This document shows, piece by piece, positions 1-8,173 of a stretch of DNA of 64,000 bases. The stretch is from Palsa-506 sp963709075 (GTDB lineage Bacteria > Actinomycetota > Actinomycetes > Streptosporangiales > Streptosporangiaceae), in contig CAVPUY010000015.1 of NCBI GenBank assembly GCA_963709075.1, positions 186,001-250,000 on the forward strand. Reading direction: 5' to 3'. The number at the start of each line of letters is the position of its first letter. Positions within the stretch are counted from its first letter, which is position 1. The position numbers were made by a program, and so were the translations under genes. The notes below the pieces were generated by a model. That model had not been told where the DNA came from. It was given only the letters and a program-made list of their open reading frames with translations, and did no database searches.

Positions 1-978
1 CACGTAGTAAGGCGAGACGCCGGTCAGGCCCTGGCCGTTCAGGTACTTCGTGACCCATGCCACCCAGGGCTGCGGATGGGCGTTGTTCCCGAACAGCTGT
101 GAGGCCAGAGCCGGGATATAGAGCAGCGATGACGCGAAGATGACCGGGATGACGCCGGCCTGGTTGACCTTCAGCGGGATATACGTCGACGTGCCGCCGT
201 ACATCTTGCGGCCGACCATCCGTTTCGCGTACTGGACCGGGATCCGGCGCTGCGCCTGCTCCATGAAGGCCACGAAGGCGATGATCGCCACCCCGACCGC
301 GAGCACCATCAGGAAGACGAACGTGCCCTTCTGCCGGTAGATCGCCAGCATCTCGCCGGGGATGACCGCGATGACCTGCGTGAAGATCATCAGTGACATG
401 CCGTTCCCGACGCCGCGGTCGGTGATCAGCTCGCCCAGCCACATGATCACGGCAGTGCCCGCGGTCATGCAGATGACCATGGTGCTGATCGTGAACACCG
501 ACGGGTTCGGGATCAGCGGCGTCGAGCAGCCGGGGATCAGGTTCCCCGACCTGGCCAGCGCAACGATGCCGGTGGACTGCAGGATGGCCAGGCCGACCGT
601 GAGGTACCGGGTGTACTGGGTGATCTTGGCCTGGCCGCTCTGGCCCTCCTGGCGCAGCGTCTCGAGCCGCGGGATCACCTTGACCAGCAGCTGCAGGATG
701 ATGCTCGCTGTGATGTAGGGCATGATGCCGAGCGCGAACACGGACAGCTTCCCGAGCGCGCCGCCGCTGAGCAGGTTGACCAGCTGGAATACGCTCCCAC
801 CCGAGCTGGTGGATGTCGCGGTCGACGCGAGGTTCAGGCAGATGTTGACGTTCTTCTCGGAGACGCCGGGCGTCGGCAGGGACGAGCCGAGCCGGAACAT
901 GGCGATGATGAAGAGCGTGAAAAGCAGCTTCTTGCGCAGGTCGGGAGTCCGGAAGGCCCGGAGGAATCCGGTCAGCAT
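1..978 (-). CDS. secY: Preprotein translocase subunit SecY, 3' end cut off by the window
   Basis: SecY forms the protein-conducting channel of the Sec translocon in the cytoplasmic membrane. The visible 326 residues start with an N-terminus typical of actinobacterial SecY (MLTGFLRAFRTPDLRKKLLF) and contain alternating hydrophobic helices, including the conserved stretch GIMPYITASIILQLL and the GNGMSLMIF segment. The usual length is about 435 residues, so roughly 110 C-terminal residues lie outside the window. The ATG at 978 has a GAGGA ribosome binding site. It follows rplO after a 183-base gap, longer than elsewhere in this operon, which could hold a secondary promoter (a TAGACT -10-like hexamer at 1067-1072, minus strand). 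No frame break is visible. The identity is certain. Confidence 0.97.
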   Translation of the reverse strand, partial: MLTGFLRAFRTPDLRKKLLFTLFIIAMFRLGSSLPTPGVSEKNVNICLNLASTATSTSSGGSVFQLVNLLSGGALGKLSVFALGIMPYITASIILQLLVKVIPRLETLRQEGQSGQAKITQYTRYLTVGLAILQSTGIVALARSGNLIPGCSTPLIPNPSVFTISTMVICMTAGTAVIMWLGELITDRGVGNGMSLMIFTQVIAVIPGEMLAIYRQKGTFVFLMVLAVGVAIIAFVAFMEQAQRRIPVQYAKRMVGRKMYGGTSTYIPLKVNQAGVIPVIFASSLLYIPALASQLFGNNAHPQPWVAWVTKYLNGQGLTGVSPYYV

Positions 979-1161
979 GCGCCGTCCTCACGTCGAAGGG
1001 TCAACATCTGCCGCTCCTGGTTGCGGGGCCTGCCCGGCCGGTTCGGCGGCGGGAGATGCACGCCGAAGTCTAACCCGCTGATGACACCCGGGCAGCCCGG
1101 CATAATGCCCCGGACGGCGGCTTGGCCAGCTGGGGCATGTCCGGGGCCGGCGACGGTCATC

Positions 1162-1660
1162 TCACAGCTCGGTGACGGTCCCGCCCGCAGCGGTGATCTT
1201 CTCCCGGGCGGCGGCGGAGAACGCGTGCGCGGTCACCCGCAGGCCGGACGCTGCCTCGCCGGACCCGAGCACCTTGACGAGCTCGCCGGGGCGGACGGCT
1301 CCCCTGACGGCGAGATCACCGGGGGTCACGTCGCCGCCGTCGGGGTAGAGCGCGGCCAGCCGGTCGAGGTTGACCACCTGGTAGGTCGTCTTGAACCGGT
1401 GGTTGGAGAAGCCAGCGAGCTTGGGCAGCCGGCGGTGCAGCGGCATCTGGCCGCCTTCGAAGGCTGCGGCCACCTGGCCGCGTGCCTTGGTGCCCTTGGT
1501 GCCGCGGCCGGCCGTCTTGCCCTTCGATGCCTCGCCGCGGCCGACCCGGGTGCGGGCCGTGCGCGCGCCCGGGGCGGGCCGCAGGTGATGGATCTTGAGG
1601 CCCCGGCCGTCCGGGGCGGCGTCGCCCCGGGCTTCCCTGGCTGGTGCCGGACTCTGCCAT
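1162..1660 (-). CDS. rplO: 50S ribosomal protein L15 (one frame break near the start)
   Basis: L15 is a late-assembly protein of the large ribosomal subunit. The sequence shows the family signature TRVGRGEASKGKTAGRGTKG followed by AFEGGQMPLHRRLPKLAGF and a C-terminus ending GGTVTEL. The ATG at 1660 gives MAES and then leaves the L15 frame. Removing one base near 1650 gives MAEPAPAREARGDAAPDG running straight into the L15 core, so a single-base indel is the simplest reading. No start codon exists in the L15 frame before the signature. The gene begins one base after the rpmD stop codon, which fits translational coupling within the spc operon. With the correction it is about 165 residues, slightly longer than usual because of an N-terminal extension. 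Confidence 0.93.
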
Positions 1661-1661
1661 G

Positions 1662-1844
1662 TCAGTCAACCTCCTCGACGGTGATCAGGTGGCGCACCGC
1701 CTGGATCATGCCGCGGATCTCCGGCCGGTCGGCCTTGACGACCACGTCGCCGATCCGGCGGAGCCCGAGCGAGCGAAGCGAGTCCCGCTGCCCCCTGGTG
1801 CCGCCGATCTTCGACTTGACCTGGGTGACCTTCAGCTCTGTCAT
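1662..1844 (-). CDS. rpmD: 50S ribosomal protein L30
   Basis: L30 is a small protein of the large ribosomal subunit. The 60 residues (MTELKVTQVKSKIGGTRGQR through AVRHLITVEEVD) match the usual length and contain the typical KIGGTxxQRDSLRSLGLRRIGDVV core. The ATG at 1844 follows the rpsE stop by 14 bases and the TGA is one base before the rplO ATG, as in other actinobacterial spc operons. It is intact, with no frame break. Confidence 0.96.
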   Translation of the reverse strand: MTELKVTQVKSKIGGTRGQRDSLRSLGLRRIGDVVVKADRPEIRGMIQAVRHLITVEEVD

Positions 1845-1858
1845 GTCCGTACTCCCGC

Positions 1859-2475
1859 TCAGCTGTTGCCGGGGGCGGCGGTGCTCGCGGCCGCCGCGCG
1901 GGCCCGCAGCATGGCGGCCGGCGCGACGTGCTCGATGGGCAGGCCTCGCCTGGCTGCGATCTCCTCCGGCCGCTTCAGGCTCTTCAGCGCGGCCACCGTC
2001 GCGTGGATGACGTTGATCGCGTTCGACGACCCGAGCGATCGGGAGAGCACGTCGTGCACTCCCGCGCACTCGAGCACGGCGCGGACCGGCCCGCCGGCGA
2101 TGACGCCGGTTCCCGGGCTGGCCGGCTTGAGCAGGACGACGCCTGCGGCCTCCTCGCCCTGCACGGTGTGCGGGATGGTGCCGGCGATGCGCGGGACCTT
2201 GAAGAAGTTCTTCTTGGCGGCCTCGACGCCCTTGGCGATCGCGGCCGGCACCTCCTTGGCCTTGCCGTACCCGACCCCGACCATGCCGTTGCCGTCGCCG
2301 ACGACGACGAGGGCGGTGAAGCTGAACCGCCGGCCGCCCTGGACAACCTTGGCGACCCGGTTGATGGCCACCACCCGCTCCAGGTAGGCAGTGCCCTTGT
2401 CGCCGCCGCCGAGCGGTCGTCACGACGGTCGCGCCGTTCGCCGCCGCCGGTACCGCGTCGCGGTGCTGCTGGCAT
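1859..2475 (-). CDS. rpsE: 30S ribosomal protein S5 (one frame break)
   Basis: S5 sits in the small subunit near the mRNA entry site and contributes to decoding accuracy. The intact part runs from RVVAINRVAKVVQGGRRFSF through GVVLLKPASPGTGVIAGG to an Ala-rich tail ending in APGNS. The ATG at 2475 gives an Arg/Gly-rich N-terminus (MPAAPRRGTGGGERRDRRDD) in another frame. The two join at about 2400-2412 within a GGCGGCGGCGAC repeat, and adding one base restores GDKGTAYLERVVAINRV. The corrected length of about 205 residues fits actinobacterial S5. The start has an AAAGGAAA purine tract in front. I regard the break as an assembly indel. Confidence 0.93.
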
Positions 2476-2509
2476 CAGATTTTCCTTTTCTCGTGAGTAT
2501 CCGGGCTGG

Positions 2510-2911
2510 TCATAGGGACAGCCCGCCCTCGCGCGCGCCGTCAGCGAGCGCAGCGACGCGGCCATGGTAGGCATAGCCGCCGCGGTCGAAAACTGCCGCT
2601 GTGACGCCTGCGGCCGATGCGCGCTGCGCGAGCATCGAGCCTACCTGCCGTGCCTTAGCGGTCTTGTCGCCGTCGGCGCCGCGGACGGCATCGTCCAGCG
2701 TCGACGCGGACGCCAGCGTGACGCCCGATACGTCGTCGACGAGCTGCGCGAACGTGTGCCGGGCCGACCTGGTGACGACCAGCCGGGGCCGCTGCGCGCT
2801 GCCGGCGACCTTCTTCCTGACCCGCAGGTGGCGCCGGGCGCGCGAGGATGCCCGCGCATCGGTGCGGCCGGTGATGCGGCCGTGCGCCCTGGTCCTGGTT
2901 CCAGACGGCAT
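2510..2911 (-). CDS. rplR: 50S ribosomal protein L18
   Basis: L18 binds 5S rRNA and brings it into the large subunit. The 133 residues begin with a basic arm (RRHLRVRKKVAGSAQRPRLV) and continue with the conserved RSARHTFAQLVDD and DRGGYAYHGRVAALADGARE motifs, ending GLSL. Length and motif order are normal. The gene starts two bases after the rplF stop and is intact. Confidence 0.96.
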   Translation of the reverse strand: MPSGTRTRAHGRITGRTDARASSRARRHLRVRKKVAGSAQRPRLVVTRSARHTFAQLVDDVSGVTLASASTLDDAVRGADGDKTAKARQVGSMLAQRASAAGVTAAVFDRGGYAYHGRVAALADGAREGGLSL

Positions 2912-2913
2912 TT

Positions 2914-3450
2914 CTACTTCCCAGCCTTTCCGACCTTGCGGCGGATCTGCTCGCCCTGGTACCGCACGCCCTTGCCCTTGTACGGGTCCGGCTTGCGGAG
3001 CTTGCGTATGTTGGCGGCGACCTCGCCGACCTGCTGCTTGCTGATGCCCTCGACGACGAACCTGGTGGGCGTCTCGACCCGCAGCGTGATGCCGTCCGGC
3101 GGGGTGATCGGCACCGGGTGGCTGAAGCCGAGCGAGAACTCCAGGCCGGAGCCCTTCGCCTGCACCCGGTAGCCGACGCCGACGATCTCCAGCGTCTTGC
3201 GGTATCCCTCGGTCACGCCGGTGACCATGTTGGCGATCAGCGAGCGGGAGAGCCCGTGCAGCGCCCGGATCTCGCCCTCGTCGCTCGGCCTGGTGACGGT
3301 GATGACGCCGTCCTCCTTGACCACCTCGATGGGCGAGGCAACCTCCAGCGACAGGGTGCCCTTGGGGCCCTTGACCGTGACCTCGCGGCCCTCGATGGTG
3401 ACGTCGACGCCGCCGGGAATCACCACCGGCATCCGTCCGATTCGCGACAT
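2914..3450 (-). CDS. rplF: 50S ribosomal protein L6
   Basis: L6 binds 23S rRNA near the elongation-factor site. The 178 residues start MSRIGRMPVVIPGGVDVTI and contain the two repeated L6 folds and the signature KPDPYKGKGVRYQGEQIRRK near the C-terminus, ending KAGK. Length and signature are standard. It lies between rpsH (10 bases upstream) and rplR (2 bases downstream). It is intact. Confidence 0.97.
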   Translation of the reverse strand: MSRIGRMPVVIPGGVDVTIEGREVTVKGPKGTLSLEVASPIEVVKEDGVITVTRPSDEGEIRALHGLSRSLIANMVTGVTEGYRKTLEIVGVGYRVQAKGSGLEFSLGFSHPVPITPPDGITLRVETPTRFVVEGISKQQVGEVAANIRKLRKPDPYKGKGVRYQGEQIRRKVGKAGK

Positions 3451-3460
3451 CTGCGCCTCC

Positions 3461-3859
3461 CTACCAGACGTAGGCGAGGACTTCCCCGCCTACTCCCCGC
3501 TTGTTCGCCTGCTTGTCGGTCATCAGGCCGGCGGAGGTGGAGATGATCGCGACGCCGAGCCCGCCGAGCACCCGCGGCAGGTTGTCCTTCCGCGCGTACA
3601 CCCGCAGGCCCGGCTTGGATACCCGCTTGAGCCCGGCGATCGAGCGCTCCCTGGTGGGCCCGAACTTGAGCGCGACCACGAGGCTCTTGCCGACCTCGGC
3701 GTCCTCCACCCGCCAGCCCGCGATGTAGCCCTCCTGCTGGAGTATCTCGGCGATGTGCACCTTGATCTTGGAGTGCGGCATGGTCACGGTGTCGTGGTAT
3801 GCCGAATTGGCGTTGCGCAGCCTGGTCAGCATGTCTGCGACCGGGTCGGTCATGGTCAT
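3461..3859 (-). CDS. rpsH: 30S ribosomal protein S8
   Basis: S8 binds the central domain of 16S rRNA and is the known translational regulator of spc operons in E. coli. The 132 residues start MTMTDPVADMLTRLRNANSA and end with GVGGEVLAYVW; the C-terminal motif STSAGLMTDKQANKRGVGGE is the S8 signature. It is intact. Unusually for this operon, it is separated from the upstream rpsZ by 138 bases that hold two near-identical hairpins (3924-3976), which might be a regulatory target. Confidence 0.96.
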   Translation of the reverse strand: MTMTDPVADMLTRLRNANSAYHDTVTMPHSKIKVHIAEILQQEGYIAGWRVEDAEVGKSLVVALKFGPTRERSIAGLKRVSKPGLRVYARKDNLPRVLGGLGVAIISTSAGLMTDKQANKRGVGGEVLAYVW

Positions 3860-3923
3860 GGCCTGGGGGCCTTCCTCACCGCGGTTTCCCTGGGCCTTTC
3901 CGGCGGGACCTGCGGCGTGGTCG

Positions 3924-3976
3924 GTGGGCGCTGGTCGCGCCCACGGCGGCTGGGTGGCGGGCGCTTGTCGCGCCCG
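3924..3976 (-). repeat. Twin GC-rich hairpins between rpsZ and rpsH
   Basis: Two perfect stem-loops occur in tandem. The first has an 8-bp stem (3924-3931 with 3937-3944) and the second a 7-bp stem (3958-3964 with 3970-3976), each with a 5-base loop. Read on the transcribed strand they share the core GGGCGCGACNAGCGCCC, with loops GACCA and GACAA. They lie in a 138-base gap in an otherwise tightly packed operon. No U-tract follows, so they are not classical terminators. They may be processing, pausing or regulatory elements, or a small repeat family. Confidence 0.6.
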
Positions 3977-3997
3977 GGTCGGCGGTCGCCTGCGCGG

Positions 3998-4183
3998 TTA
4001 CCAGCTTGACTTGGTAATGCCGGGCAGCTCGCCCCGGTGCGCGAGCGTGCGGAAGCAGATCCGGCAGAGCCCGAACCTGCGGTAGACGGCCCTCGGCCGC
4101 CCGCAGCGCGAGCACCTGCTGTACGCACGGACCTCGAATTTCGGCGTGCGCTTCGCCTTGGCGATCAGGGCTTTCTTCGCCAC
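3998..4183 (-). CDS. rpsZ: 30S ribosomal protein S14, zinc-binding type
   Basis: S14 is part of the 30S head. At 61 residues this is the short zinc-ribbon (C+) form, with CSRC and CRIC metal-binding pairs and the conserved YRRFGLCRICFRTLAHRGELPGITKSSW ending shortened here only by wording. It lies in the spc operon, two bases after rplE. The zinc-independent paralogue (about 101 residues), found in many actinobacteria under Zur control, is not in this window. Intact. Confidence 0.96.
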   Translation of the reverse strand: MAKKALIAKAKRTPKFEVRAYSRCSRCGRPRAVYRRFGLCRICFRTLAHRGELPGITKSSW

Positions 4184-4185
4184 TG

Positions 4186-4822
4186 TCAGCTCTCCTTGAA
4201 GGGGAATCCGAGCCGTCGCAGCAGCGAGCGGCCTTCGGCGTCGTTGGTCGCGGTCGTGACCAGGGTCACGTCCATGCCGCGCTGCCTGTCCACCTGGTCG
4301 GGATTGATCTCGTGGAACATGAGCTGCTCGGTCAGGCCGAACGTGTAGTTGCCGCGGCCGTCGAACTGCCGGTCGGACAGCCCGCGGAAGTCACGGATCC
4401 GGGGCAGCGCGATGGAAAGCAGCCGGTCGCAGAACTCCCACATCCGGTCGCCGCGCAGCGTCACGTGCGCCCCGATCGGCATGCCCTCCCTGAGCTTGAA
4501 CTGCGCGATCGACTTCCTGGCCCGGTTGACCGCCGGCTTCTGGCCGGTGATCACCGAGAGATCCCTGACCGCGCCGTCGATGAGCTTGGCGTCCCTGGCC
4601 GCCTCGCCGACGCCCATGTTGACGACGATCTTGGTACAGGCCGGGCACCTGCATCACGTTCGGGTAGCCGAACTCCTCGCGCAGCGCGGGCGCGATCTCG
4701 CTCCGGTAGCGCTCGCGCAGCCGCGGCGGCGGCGCTGGCTCGGCAGTCCCGGCGGCGGGCGCGGCGGCATCGGCGCCGTCGCCGCGGCGGGCCGGAGCCT
4801 GCTTGGTCTTGGTTGCTGCCAT
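4186..4822 (-). CDS. rplE: 50S ribosomal protein L5 (one frame break)
   Basis: L5 binds 5S rRNA and contacts P-site tRNA. The N-terminal part begins with an extra Ala/Pro-rich 27-residue segment (MAATKTKQAPARRGDG...) and reaches EFGYPNVMQVPGL. The rest continues in another frame as VNMGVGEAARDAKLIDGAVR to the C-terminus RRLGFPFKES. The two join by removing one base at about 4636 (GTACCAAG to GACCAAG), giving VPGLTKIVVNMGVGEA, the classical L5 signature. The corrected length is about 211 residues. The ATG overlaps the rplX stop (TGATG), indicating translational coupling. Confidence 0.93.
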
Positions 4823-5201
4823 CAGATGTCCTTACCGCCCGGGCGGGTAATCCGGACCTTCCGCTTGTTCTCGTCCAGCCGGTAGCCAGCGCGAGCGGGC
4901 TTCTTGGTCTCCGGGTCGATCAGCTGCACGTTGCTCACGTGGATGAGCGCCTCCTGGTGTGCACGATGCCGCCTTCCTTGGCGCCACGCCGGCCCTGGTA
5001 ATCGACCTTCGTGTTCTTCTTGATCATGTTGACGCCGTGCACGAGCACCTTCTGCCGCTTCGGGTCGGCCAGGATGACCGTGCCCTCGCGGCCACTGTCC
5101 TTGCCCGCGATGACGATCACGTGATCGCCCTTCTTGATCTTCAGGCTCGGCGGCTTCCGCGTCGTTCCCTGCTTCCTGGCCACTGCGGTCCTCCTGGTCA
5201 T
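4822..5201 (-). CDS. rplX: 50S ribosomal protein L24 (one frame break)
   Basis: L24 starts assembly of the large subunit. The KOW-containing N-terminal part reads SLKIKKGDHVIVIAGKDSGR through KNTKVDYQGRRGAKEGGIV. The C-terminal part resumes in another frame as HQEALIHVSNVQLIDPETKK and ends RPGGKDI. The break is at about 4955-4963 in a CACAC run. I chose the ATG at 5201, because it overlaps the rplN stop as TGATG; a GTG one codon upstream is also possible. The stop codon overlaps the rplE start in the same TGATG manner. Confidence 0.92.
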
Positions 5202-5569
5202 CACAGCACCTCCGGCGCCAGCGAGATGATGCGCATGAACCGCTTCTCCCGCAGCTCGCGGCCGACCGGCCCGAAGATGCGGGTGCCGCGCGGATCCCCG
5301 CCATCCCTGATCAGCACGGCGGCGTTCTCGTCGAAGCGGATGTAGGAGCCGTCACCGCGGCGGCGCTCCTTGCGCGTGCGCACGACGACAGCCTTGACGA
5401 CGTCGCCCTTCTTCACCCCGGCGCCCGGGAGGGCATCCTTGACCGTCGCCACGATGACGTCGCCGATGCCCGCGTATCGCCTGCCCGAGCCGCCGAGCAC
5501 CCGGATGCACAAGATCTCCTTGGCACCGGTGTTGTCGGCGACTTTAAGCCGCGACTCCTGCTGGATCAC
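5201..5569 (-). CDS. rplN: 50S ribosomal protein L14
   Basis: L14 lies at the subunit interface and forms intersubunit bridges. The 122 residues start MIQQESRLKVADNTGAKEIL and contain the signature GDVVKAVVVRTRKERRRGDG; the end is RIISLAPEVL. Length is exactly typical. It follows rpsQ after a 133-base gap that holds a small hairpin (5607-5623). Intact. Confidence 0.97.
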   Translation of the reverse strand: MIQQESRLKVADNTGAKEILCIRVLGGSGRRYAGIGDVIVATVKDALPGAGVKKGDVVKAVVVRTRKERRRGDGSYIRFDENAAVLIRDGGDPRGTRIFGPVGRELREKRFMRIISLAPEVL

Positions 5570-5606
5570 GTCAACTCCTGCTCCGTAACGCCGGCCTCCA
5601 GGGGGG

Positions 5607-5623
5607 ACCAGGCGGGTCCTGGT
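5607..5623 (-). repeat. Small perfect hairpin in the rpsQ-rplN gap
   Basis: ACCAGG (5607-5612) and CCTGGT (5618-5623) form a 6-bp stem with a 5-base loop. It lies in the 133-base gap between rpsQ and rplN, the boundary where S10 and spc units meet in many bacteria. A GC palindrome (CGGGCATGCCCG, 5679-5690) lies nearby. No U-tract is present. Function unknown; it may mark an intercistronic processing or promoter region. Confidence 0.35.
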
Positions 5624-5702
5624 GGGTCTGGCGCCGGCCCGGCCAGGAACGGTCCCGGCTGACTGCGGTCCCGCGCCCGGGCATGCCCGCGCCCGTATCT
5701 CA

Positions 5703-5987
5703 TTACTTGGCCTTCTCCAGAATCTGCGCCACCCGCCAGCGCTTGGTGGCCGACAGCGGCCGGGTCTCCATCAGCAGGACCCGGTCGCCGACGCCGCACG
5801 CGTTCACGTCGTCGTGCGCCTTGTACTTCTTGGTGCGGCGGATGACCTTGCCGTACTTCGGGTGCTTCACCCGGTCCTCGACCTCGACGACGACGGTCTT
5901 GTCCATCTTGTCGCTGACCACCAGGCCCTCGCGCACCTTGCGGTAGCCCCGCACGGGCGCTCCGCTGCTGGCGTCACTCATCGTCAT
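5703..5987 (-). CDS. rpsQ: 30S ribosomal protein S17
   Basis: S17 is a primary 16S rRNA-binding protein. The 94 residues include REGLVVSDKMDKTVVVEVED and the signature HPKYGKVIRRTKKYKAHDD, ending AQILEKAK. Two in-frame ATGs (5987 and 5981) are possible starts; both overlap the end of rpmC, so translation is probably coupled to L29. Intact. Confidence 0.95.
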   Translation of the reverse strand: MTMSDASSGAPVRGYRKVREGLVVSDKMDKTVVVEVEDRVKHPKYGKVIRRTKKYKAHDDVNACGVGDRVLLMETRPLSATKRWRVAQILEKAK

Positions 5988-6213
5988 CCGCCTCCTCTGC
6001 CACCATCACGATGCCAAGCTCGCGCTCCCGCTTCACCGTGTAGATGCGGGCGATCTCCTTGCGCACGGCACGGAGCCGCCCGTGGCTCTCCAGCTGGCCG
6101 GTGGCCGCCTGGAAACGGAGGTTGAACAGCTCGATCTTCGCCTCGGCGAGCTTGCCGTCGAGCTCTTCCTCGGTCGAGTTCCGCAGGTCGCCGGCGAGCA
6201 GTCCCTTCGCCAT
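5974..6213 (-). CDS. rpmC: 50S ribosomal protein L29
   Basis: L29 surrounds the peptide exit tunnel and helps form the docking site for SRP and trigger factor. The 79 residues hold the helical hairpin core LDGKLAEAKIELFNLRFQAA and the signature LRAVRKEIARIYTVKRERE, with an acidic tail ending ADDDE. The ATG at 6213 overlaps the rplP TGA (TGATG); a GTG one codon upstream is less likely. Intact. Confidence 0.95.
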   Translation of the reverse strand: MAKGLLAGDLRNSTEEELDGKLAEAKIELFNLRFQAATGQLESHGRLRAVRKEIARIYTVKRERELGIVMVAEEADDDE

Positions 6214-6632
6214 CACGCCTCACCAACTTCGCGCTTGACGAACCGGCACTTCATGGGGAGCTTGTGCATGGCGCGGCGGAGCGCCTCCCGGGCGACCGGC
6301 TCGGTCACCCCGGACAGCTCGAACATCACCCGGCCGGGCTTGACGTTGGCGATCCACCACTCCGGCGCGCCCTTGCCGGAACCCATCCGGGTCTCGGCCG
6401 GCTTCTTGGTCAGCGGCCGGTCCGGGTAGATGTTGATCCACACCTTCCCGCCACGCCGGATGTGCCGCGTCATGGCGATACGTGCGGCCTCGATCTGCCG
6501 GTTGGTCACGTACGAGTGCTCGACCGCCTGGATGCCGTACTCGCCGAAGGTCACCCTGGTGCCGCCCTTCGCAGCACCATGGCGGTCCGGCCGGTGCTGC
6601 TTGCGGTGCTTCACCCTGCGCGGGATGAGCAT
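6213..6632 (-). CDS. rplP: 50S ribosomal protein L16
   Basis: L16 organises the A-site region of the large subunit. The 139 residues start MLIPRRVKHRKQHRPDRHGA and carry the signatures RQIEAARIAMTRHIRRGGKV and PLTKKPAETRMGSGKGAPEW. Length is typical. It starts three bases after the rpsC stop. Intact. Confidence 0.97.
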   Translation of the reverse strand: MLIPRRVKHRKQHRPDRHGAAKGGTRVTFGEYGIQAVEHSYVTNRQIEAARIAMTRHIRRGGKVWINIYPDRPLTKKPAETRMGSGKGAPEWWIANVKPGRVMFELSGVTEPVAREALRRAMHKLPMKCRFVKREVGEA

Positions 6633-6635
6633 TCC

Positions 6636-7473
6636 TCAGCCCTCCTCGCTCGCGGCGGCCGGCGCGGCCGCCTGCGCGGCCGGCTCCTGGCCCTCGTGGC
6701 CGCCGTCGTCTGCCCGGTCCTGGCCCGGTGCGCCGGCCCGGTCGCGGCGGGCGCCGCCAGCCGGGCGCCGCTGCCCCTGCGGCGGGCGGCCGGGACGCTG
6801 CCCGGCCCGCAGCGCCGCCGCCGCGGCCTCGCGCTCGGCCCTGGTCATGCGGCGCCTCGCCGCGGTAGATCCAGACCTTCACGCCGATCCGGCCGAAGGT
6901 GGTCCGTGCCTCGTAGAAGCCGTAGTCGATGTCCGCGCGCAGCGTGTGCAGCGGCACCCGCCCCTCGCGGTAGAACTCCGACCGGGACATCTCCGCGCCG
7001 CCCAGGCGGCCGGAGCACTGCACCCGGATGCCCTTGGCGCCGGGCGCTTCATCGCGGTCTGCATGGCCTTGCGCATCGCGCGGCGGAACGAGACCCGGCT
7101 GGACAGCTGCTCGGCCACGCCCTGCGCGACCAGCTGCGCGTCGACTCTCGGGGTTCTTGACCTCGAGGATGTTCAGCTGGATCTGCTTGCCGGTCAGCTT
7201 CTCCAGGTCGCCGCGGATCCGGTCGGCCTCGGCGCCGCGGCGGCCGATGACGATGCCCGGGCGGGCGGTGTGGATGTCCACCCGGACCCGGTCCCTGGTC
7301 CGCTCGATCTCGACCTTGGAGATGCCGGCCCGCTCCATGCCGCGCTGCAGCATCCGGCGGATCGCCACGTCCTCGGCGACGTAGTCCTTGTAGAGCTTGT
7401 CGGCGTACCACCGGCTCTTGAAGTCGGTGGTGATGCCGAGGCGGAACCCGTGCGGGTTCACTTTCTGGCCCAC
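6636..7473 (-). CDS. rpsC: 30S ribosomal protein S3 (three frame breaks)
   Basis: S3 forms part of the mRNA entry channel and has helicase-like activity. The GTG at 7473 (overlapping the rplV stop as TAGTG) gives GQKVNPHGFRLGITTDFKSR and a KH domain with GIVIGRRGAEADRIRGDLEK. The frame breaks at about 7146 (extra base; NPEVDAQLVAQGVAEQLSS restored), about 7047 (missing G; MKAPGAKGIRVQCSGRLGG restored) and about 6850 (VWIYRGEAAMTRAERE restored). The corrected product is about 278 residues with a Gly/Arg/Gln/Ala-rich C-terminal tail ending AAASEEG. The arithmetic of the three indels closes the reading frame exactly. Confidence 0.92.
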
Positions 7474-7824
7474 TAGCGGGTCCCCTCCTTGCGGCCATCA
7501 GACACGATGACCGTGATGTGGCTGGTTCGCTTGTTGATCCGGTAGCCGCGGCCCTGCGCACGGGGCCGGAAGCGCTTGAGCGTCGGCCCATCGTCCACCC
7601 ACGCCCGGCTCACCACCAGGGTCGCCCGCGTCCAGCTGCTGCGCGTGCTCGGCGTTGGCGATGGCGCTCGCCAGGACCTTGCCGACGGGGTCGCTGGCCG
7701 ACTGCGGCGCGAAGGCAAGCGCCGCCTGCGCCTGGTCAGCAGGCAGGCCGCGGATCAGGTCCACCACCCGGCGGGCCTTCCGCGGCGTGACGCGCACATA
7801 CCGCGCCTTTGCCCTCGCTTCCAT
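7473..7824 (-). CDS. rplV: 50S ribosomal protein L22 (one frame break)
   Basis: L22 lines the peptide exit tunnel. The N-terminal part reads MEARAKARYVRVTPRKARRV and IANAEHAQQLDAGD. The C-terminal part resumes in another frame as LVVSRAWVDDGPTLKRFRPR and ends DGRKEGTR, including the tunnel loop RAQGRGYRINKRTSHIT. Removing one C of a CCC run at about 7619-7621 joins them. The corrected length is 116 residues. A GA-rich tract precedes the ATG. Confidence 0.94.
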
Positions 7825-7882
7825 CGCTCTCTCTCGCTCTCTCTGGCTAGCCGGCCGGGCCGGGATGTCTGGGTAACGGTGC

Positions 7883-8161
7883 TCAGCGGCGGCTGCGCCG
7901 GTCGTCCCGCACGTGACTGCGGAACGTGCGGGTCGGCGCGAACTCGCCGAGCTTGTGCCCGACCATCGATTCGGTGATGAAGACCGGCACGTGCTTGCGG
8001 CCGTCGTGCACGGCGATCGTGTGGCCGAGCATCGCGGGAACGATCATGGAGCGGCGCGACCACGTCTTGATCACGTTCTTGGTGCCCTTGTCGTTCTGCA
8101 CGTCCACCTTCTTCATCAGGTGGTCGTCCACGAAGGGACCCTTCTTCAGGCTACGAGGCAT
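7883..8161 (-). CDS. rpsS: 30S ribosomal protein S19
   Basis: S19 binds S13 and 16S rRNA in the 30S head. The 92 residues start MPRSLKKGPFVDDHLMKKVD and contain the signature MVGHKLGEFAPTRTFRSHV. Normal length, intact. It starts 12 bases after the rplB stop. Confidence 0.97.
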   Translation of the reverse strand: MPRSLKKGPFVDDHLMKKVDVQNDKGTKNVIKTWSRRSMIVPAMLGHTIAVHDGRKHVPVFITESMVGHKLGEFAPTRTFRSHVRDDRRSRR

Positions 8162-8173
8162 CGTCAGGTGCTC

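Noticed and set aside
5679..5690. Palindrome CGGGCATGCCCG as an operator
   Set aside because: Short GC palindromes are frequent in this genome, and there is no other evidence for regulation at this point.
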